DNA from: an uncultured Lachnospiraceae bacterium
GTDB lineage: Bacteria; Bacillota; Clostridia; Lachnospirales; Lachnospiraceae
Assembly (NCBI GenBank): GCA_910580005.1
Contig: CAJTXH010000050.1
Location: forward strand, 1 to 17,976
Direction: 5' to 3'
DNA: 17,976 bases
Shown here: piece by piece, positions 14,805-17,976 of the stretch
How the letters are laid out: each line of letters begins with the position of its first letter
Numbering within the stretch: position 1 is the stretch's first letter
Notes under the pieces: model-generated
Told to the model about the DNA's origin: nothing
Database searches by the model: none
The model's input: only the letters and a program-made list of their open reading frames with translations
Program-made: the position numbers and the translations under genes

Positions 14805-15538
14805 TTATTAAAGGGCTTAATAAGCATTTTGAAAATAGTGAAAAAGCAACCCTTAATGAAATAGACTTAGAAATTGGAAACGGTGAATTTGTCTGTATAG
14901 TAGGTGCGTCAGGATGTGGTAAGAGTACACTTTTAAATCTTGTGGCAGGGCTTGAAAAACCTACTGGCGGCAAAATACTGCTTGACGGTGAGGAAGTAAG
15001 CGGGCCTGGGGCAGACAGGACAGTTATGTTCCAGGAACATGGGCTTTTTCCGTGGTTAAATGTAATAGAGAATGTCAAGTTTGGAATGAAACTTGCAGGT
15101 GTACCAAAGGAAGAACAGGAAAAAAAAGCCTTGCACTATCTTGAGATGGTGCATCTGCAGGACTATAAGGACTACCCTATACACCAGATTTCTGGCGGGA
15201 TGAGGCAGAGGACAGCACTTGCAAGGGCACTTACAATGGATTCAAAGGTGCTGCTTATGGATGAGCCGTTTTCAGCACTTGACAAACAGACTTCCAACAG
15301 GCTCAGGGAAGAACTGCAGAAAATCTGGATGGAAACCAAAAAGACTATTTTATTTATAACACATAGTGTTGAGGAAGCGGTGTACCTTGGTGACAGGGTT
15401 GTTGCACTTTCGCCTGGTACTGGGAGTATAGCCAGTATAATAAATATAGACATACCAAGACCGAGGCATGTATACTCACCTGAATTTGTTGAGTTAAGAC
15501 ACGAGATTATGGAACAGGTAAGAGGGGAGGCTGTATAA
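14795..15538 (+). CDS. ABC uptake ATP-binding protein (SsuB/TauB-like)
   Basis: This 247-residue cytoplasmic ATPase drives the transporter made with its two neighbours. It has Walker A GASGCGKST (37-45), the Q-loop in MFQEHGLFPWLNV, the signature SGGMRQRTALARAL (from 133), Walker B VLLMDEPFSALD (from 152) and the switch His in ITHS (His190). The GLFPW sequence after the Q-loop is usual for the nitrate/sulfonate/taurine group. The ribosome site AAGGAG lies inside the end of the lipoprotein gene and its stop overlaps the permease start by one base, so translation is coupled across all three genes. Confidence 0.93.
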   Translation: MSLVIKGLNKHFENSEKATLNEIDLEIGNGEFVCIVGASGCGKSTLLNLVAGLEKPTGGKILLDGEEVSGPGADRTVMFQEHGLFPWLNVIENVKFGMKLAGVPKEEQEKKALHYLEMVHLQDYKDYPIHQISGGMRQRTALARALTMDSKVLLMDEPFSALDKQTSNRLREELQKIWMETKKTILFITHSVEEAVYLGDRVVALSPGTGSIASIINIDIPRPRHVYSPEFVELRHEIMEQVRGEAV

Positions 15539-16293
15539 TGGGGATGTTAATATTTATTGTAATACTTATACTTGCCTGGCAGGGATTTTACTGGATTGGT
15601 GTTGATTTACTTGCGCTCTGGAAGCCATATGCAGTTCCAGAACCAGCAGGTGTTGCAAAAAGGTTTGTTGAACTTTGCAGTGATGGGACACTTTTTGAAG
15701 CAACATTTAATTCCCTTATGCGTGGTTTAGCTGGTTATATAATAGCTGTTATTATAGGTATAGCAACAGGGCTTCTTATAAACCATTTCCAATACTTACA
15801 GAAAAACCTTAAGCCAGTTGTATTAGGTATACAGACACTTCCAAGTGTATGCTGGGTTCCGTTTTCAATACTCTGGTTCGGGCTTTCAACAAATGCAATA
15901 CTGTTTGTTGTAATTATGGGCTCTGCTTTTAGCATTTCTATTTCAGTTGATAATGCTATTAAAAATATACAGCCAATTTATACAAAAGCTGCCCTTACAA
16001 TGGGCGCATCAAAAAAACAGATGTACTTAAATGTAATATTCCCTGCAAGCCTGCCTGAACTTGTATCAGGTTTAAAACAGGGCTGGTCATTTGCATGGAG
16101 GGCATTAATGGCAGGCGAAGTTATGACGACATCTATAGGGCTTGGGCAGACTCTTATAATGGGGCGTGACCTTGCAGATATTAACCAGGTTATGCTTGTA
16201 ATGGTAGTTATAGTTGCAGTTGGCATAGTAATTGACAAATGCATATTCTCAGTAATTGAAAAAAGAATATTAAAAAAGAGAGGGCTTGCATAA
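15538..16293 (+). CDS. ABC uptake permease (SsuC/TauC-like)
   Basis: The 251-residue inner-membrane protein has about six transmembrane segments and the cytoplasmic EAA loop that contacts the ATPase, seen as ALTMGASKKQMYLNVIFPAS near residues 151-170. The following GLKQGWSFAWRALMAGE is characteristic of sulfonate/nitrate/taurine permeases. It would form a homodimeric channel. It is the last gene of the operon, followed 13 nt later by a strong intrinsic terminator. Confidence 0.92.
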   Translation: MGMLIFIVILILAWQGFYWIGVDLLALWKPYAVPEPAGVAKRFVELCSDGTLFEATFNSLMRGLAGYIIAVIIGIATGLLINHFQYLQKNLKPVVLGIQTLPSVCWVPFSILWFGLSTNAILFVVIMGSAFSISISVDNAIKNIQPIYTKAALTMGASKKQMYLNVIFPASLPELVSGLKQGWSFAWRALMAGEVMTTSIGLGQTLIMGRDLADINQVMLVMVVIVAVGIVIDKCIFSVIEKRILKKRGLA

Positions 16294-16306
16294 AACATAA
16301 AATAAG

Positions 16307-16346
16307 AACCTTTGCAGCATAGAAATATGTGCTGTAAAGGTTTTTT
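16307..16346 (+). terminator. Intrinsic terminator of the uptake operon
   Basis: A 13-bp stem (AACCTTTGCAGCA with TGCTGTAAAGGTT, one G-U pair) closes a 10-nt loop and ends in a run of six T residues. Confidence 0.9.
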
Positions 16347-16354
16347 ATGTTTAC

Positions 16355-16382
16355 TTGACATAAAACATAAAAATTATATAAT
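16355..16382 (+). promoter_or_regulatory. Consensus sigma-A promoter of the chemotaxis receptor gene
   Basis: A perfect TTGACA (16355-16360) and a perfect TATAAT (16377-16382) are 16 bp apart. The promoter begins only 9 bp after the upstream terminator. No sigma-28-type element is seen here, unlike upstream of 11118. Confidence 0.8.
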
Positions 16383-16462
16383 AAATATAACTAATATAAT
16401 ATATGCAGGGTATCCTGTATAATTTTAACAGCTTATAAAAGCTGCACAGAGGGGGTTATGTA

Positions 16463-17746
16463 ATGAAGGGGAAGAACATTAGAAACAAAATTATTGCAAC
16501 TGCGTCCATTCTTTTTGCACCGCTGCTTGTTATGCAGCTTGTTATACTGGTGTTATTGTCGAAGGGCATAATTGGCATTTTAACATCTGTAATTCTTACG
16601 GCTGTTATCCTGGTTGCAATCTCATCAGCGCTTATTGTAGCGCTGTGGTCATTTTTAAACCCGCTTATCTCAGTATTTACTGGGAATAATGCACAATATG
16701 GCACAGATAATAAGATGCTTCAGAAAATACATAAACTTGCCAGCCGCAATGATGGCATAGGGGATATGGTACGTACAGCAAATACCACTGTTACAGGGTT
16801 TGCAGATATTATAAAGGGAATAAAAGCTGCCATAGGAAACCTTGAACATGTATCAGCTGAATTTGAAAGCACATTTAATGAGATGGAGCATTCAATGCAG
16901 GATACATCTGGAAATGTAAGCACTATTGCAGACAATACTATATCACAAGTAAATAATATACATGATATGAAAGATAAAATTGATGCTATAAGTATAGCAA
17001 TTGAAAATATTAACCAGAACATTAAGGACTTGTCCAAAAGCACAGAAGTAGTTGAAAACTGCCAGAATGATGCAGGACGTATTATGGATGAACTTACAAG
17101 CATTAGCAGGGAAAGCGGAATTGCTATTGAGGAGGTTAAAAGCCAGACAGACCGTACTAACAAGTCTGCACAGCAGATACGTACAGCAACAGGAATTATT
17201 GCGGATATTTCAAACCAGACAAACCTGCTTGCCCTTAATGCAAGTATTGAGGCAGCAAGAGCTGGTGAACATGGAAAAGGCTTTGCAGTAGTAGCTGAGG
17301 AAATCAGGCTGCTGGCAGACCAGTCAAAGGAATCTACAGAACAGATTAACCATATTGTTAATGAATTAATTGCTAATTCAGATATCAGCGTTGAAATTAC
17401 AGAACGGGTTTCAGAATCATTCAAGGAGCAGAATAAAAAGGTAGAGGAAACAGAACATATATTTAAGTCCCTTAATTCAGAACTGGTTAAGACAACAGAA
17501 GCAATCAGGTGTATTGATTCAGAAATATCAGATTTAGACGGGCATAAAGTATTGATTGGGAACAGCGCAGATGAGATGACTGCAACTGCGGAGGAGAATG
17601 CAGGACATGCAAGCCTTACATCAGATAATGTTGCTGGTCTCCAGGAAATGGTTGGAAACTGTACCAGTATGACTAAGCAGGTTGTTGGTGTATCAGAAGA
17701 ACTTGTCGGGTATATAAAGAAGTTTGATACAGGCAGGACAGTATAA
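16463..17746 (+). CDS. Methyl-accepting chemotaxis protein without an external sensor domain
   Basis: The 427-residue receptor has two N-terminal membrane helices (about 8-33 and 37-65) with only a few residues between them, then a long cytoplasmic coiled coil. The conserved signalling tip is ISNQTNLLALNASIEAARAG followed by EHGKGFAVVAEEIRLLAD (about 249-286), which binds CheA and CheW. Classical receptors are over 500 residues with a ligand domain between the helices; here there is none, and no clear HAMP domain is evident. It may sense cytoplasmic or membrane signals, or act in mixed arrays. The ribosome site AGAGGGGG supports ATG 16463. The C-terminus lacks an obvious CheR-docking pentapeptide. 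Confidence 0.9.
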   Translation: MKGKNIRNKIIATASILFAPLLVMQLVILVLLSKGIIGILTSVILTAVILVAISSALIVALWSFLNPLISVFTGNNAQYGTDNKMLQKIHKLASRNDGIGDMVRTANTTVTGFADIIKGIKAAIGNLEHVSAEFESTFNEMEHSMQDTSGNVSTIADNTISQVNNIHDMKDKIDAISIAIENINQNIKDLSKSTEVVENCQNDAGRIMDELTSISRESGIAIEEVKSQTDRTNKSAQQIRTATGIIADISNQTNLLALNASIEAARAGEHGKGFAVVAEEIRLLADQSKESTEQINHIVNELIANSDISVEITERVSESFKEQNKKVEETEHIFKSLNSELVKTTEAIRCIDSEISDLDGHKVLIGNSADEMTATAEENAGHASLTSDNVAGLQEMVGNCTSMTKQVVGVSEELVGYIKKFDTGRTV

Positions 17747-17782
17747 AACCGTAATTATCCTAAAGCCATGAATAGTACTAAC

Positions 17783-17925
17783 AAATTTCCAGCCGTCCTT
17801 TGTTTGCAGATGGACGCAGGGTTTCCGTACCCAGCTGGATATTCCATTCCAGGGCACGCTTCCGCTACGCCAGCCCACGTAATGGCGCATAAAATCCTTA
17901 TGCCACAAAAAAATGTGGCATAGGG
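17783..17925 (-). repeat. Dispersed palindromic repeat, uninterrupted copy 4
   Basis: Read on the minus strand this is the intact form of the element split at 1-63 and 771-847. It contains the T-rich hairpin (TGCCACA/TGTGGCA), the ACGTGGGCTGGCGTAGCGG junction and the AACCCTGCGTCC and GCAAACAAAGGACGG stretches. It lies 36 bp after the chemotaxis receptor stop. It is inverted relative to copy 1, so the two bracket about 17 kb. Confidence 0.85.
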
Positions 17926-17976
17926 ATTTAAACGCCAACGGGGCTGAAGTGCCCCTGTCATGTAATATCCAGCTGG
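17831..17976. repeat. Palindromic core of repeat copy 4
   Basis: CCAGCTGGATATT at 17831-17843 is perfectly complementary to AATATCCAGCTGG at 17964-17976. The match extends imperfectly inward over about 35 nt per arm (CAGGGCACGCTTCC against GGCTGAAGTGCCCC), with the T-rich hairpin near the middle. The unit of about 146 bp could fold into one large hairpin in DNA or RNA. The window ends at the edge of the arm, so more may follow. Confidence 0.65.

Noticed and set aside
14795..16293. Naming the uptake genes as a specific sulfonate, taurine or thiamine-precursor transporter
   Set aside because: The family motifs are shared among these substrates and no ligand-specific enzyme genes or riboswitches lie beside the operon.
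16720..17424. 234-codon minus-strand frame opposite the chemotaxis receptor
   Set aside because: This is a typical mirror frame of a coiled-coil gene; the + strand product has clear receptor motifs.
17693..17961. Minus-strand frames over the right-end repeat
   Set aside because: The same sequence recurs as intergenic repeat elsewhere in the window, so the frames are chance readings of a non-coding repeat.
1..17976. CRISPR array, tRNA or rRNA genes
   Set aside because: No regularly spaced short direct repeats, no tRNA cloverleaf sequence and no conserved rRNA segments were seen.

Overview
The window looks like chromosomal DNA of a low-GC Firmicute, most likely a motile member of the Lachnospiraceae or a related Clostridia family. 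The evidence is the AT-rich sequence, strong AGGAGG-type ribosome sites, near-consensus sigma-A promoters (TTGACA/TATAAT), a T-box leader in front of a methionyl-tRNA synthetase gene, a chemotaxis receptor and a candidate flagellar sigma-28 promoter. Species cannot be named from sequence alone. All recognised genes except one lacI-type regulator lie on the + strand. I see no rRNA, tRNA or CRISPR array.

Layout. (1) 1-847: a dispersed palindromic repeat interrupted by a shortened IS4-type element that carries a truncated transposase and is bracketed by an exact 11-bp duplication. (2) 860-1373: a strong promoter, a 12-codon ORF with a good ribosome site, and two successive intrinsic terminators, which together resemble an attenuating leader. 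(3) 1374-5875: a tight run of an ABC-2 type exporter (ATPase and two permeases with overlapping ends) followed 17 nt later by a MutS2-like ATPase that lacks the Smr nuclease domain. (4) 5913-7119: the decayed C-terminal remnant of a GH32 sucrose/fructan hydrolase, directly followed by an intact fructokinase, apparently what is left of a sucrose operon. (5) 7188-8085: a GNAT acetyltransferase and a small membrane protein. (6) 8086-8931: an intergenic stretch with a repeat copy, a sigma-A promoter and a T-box riboswitch with an AUG specifier, leading into metG (8932-10911). (7) 10959-12350: a sigma-28-like promoter and an unrecognised coiled-coil protein. (8) 12360-13823: a convergent lacI-family gene with two LacI-type operators around its own probable promoter and a diverged repeat copy in its leader. 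(9) 13824-16293: an SsuABC/TauABC-like uptake operon (lipoprotein, ATPase, permease) closed by a strong terminator. (10) 16355-17746: a perfect-consensus promoter driving a chemotaxis receptor without an external sensor domain. (11) 17783-17976: another repeat copy, inverted relative to the one at the left end.

Functionally the window mixes housekeeping (metG under uncharged tRNA-Met control), nutrient uptake and sugar metabolism, export and motility/chemotaxis. No single clear-cut new defence or biosynthetic system is visible. The best candidates for new biology are the palindromic repeat family placed beside promoters and at both window ends in opposite orientation, the shortened IS that seems to have used an internal pseudo-end, the unknown protein behind a sigma-28-like promoter, and the exporter/MutS2-like operon behind an attenuator-like leader.
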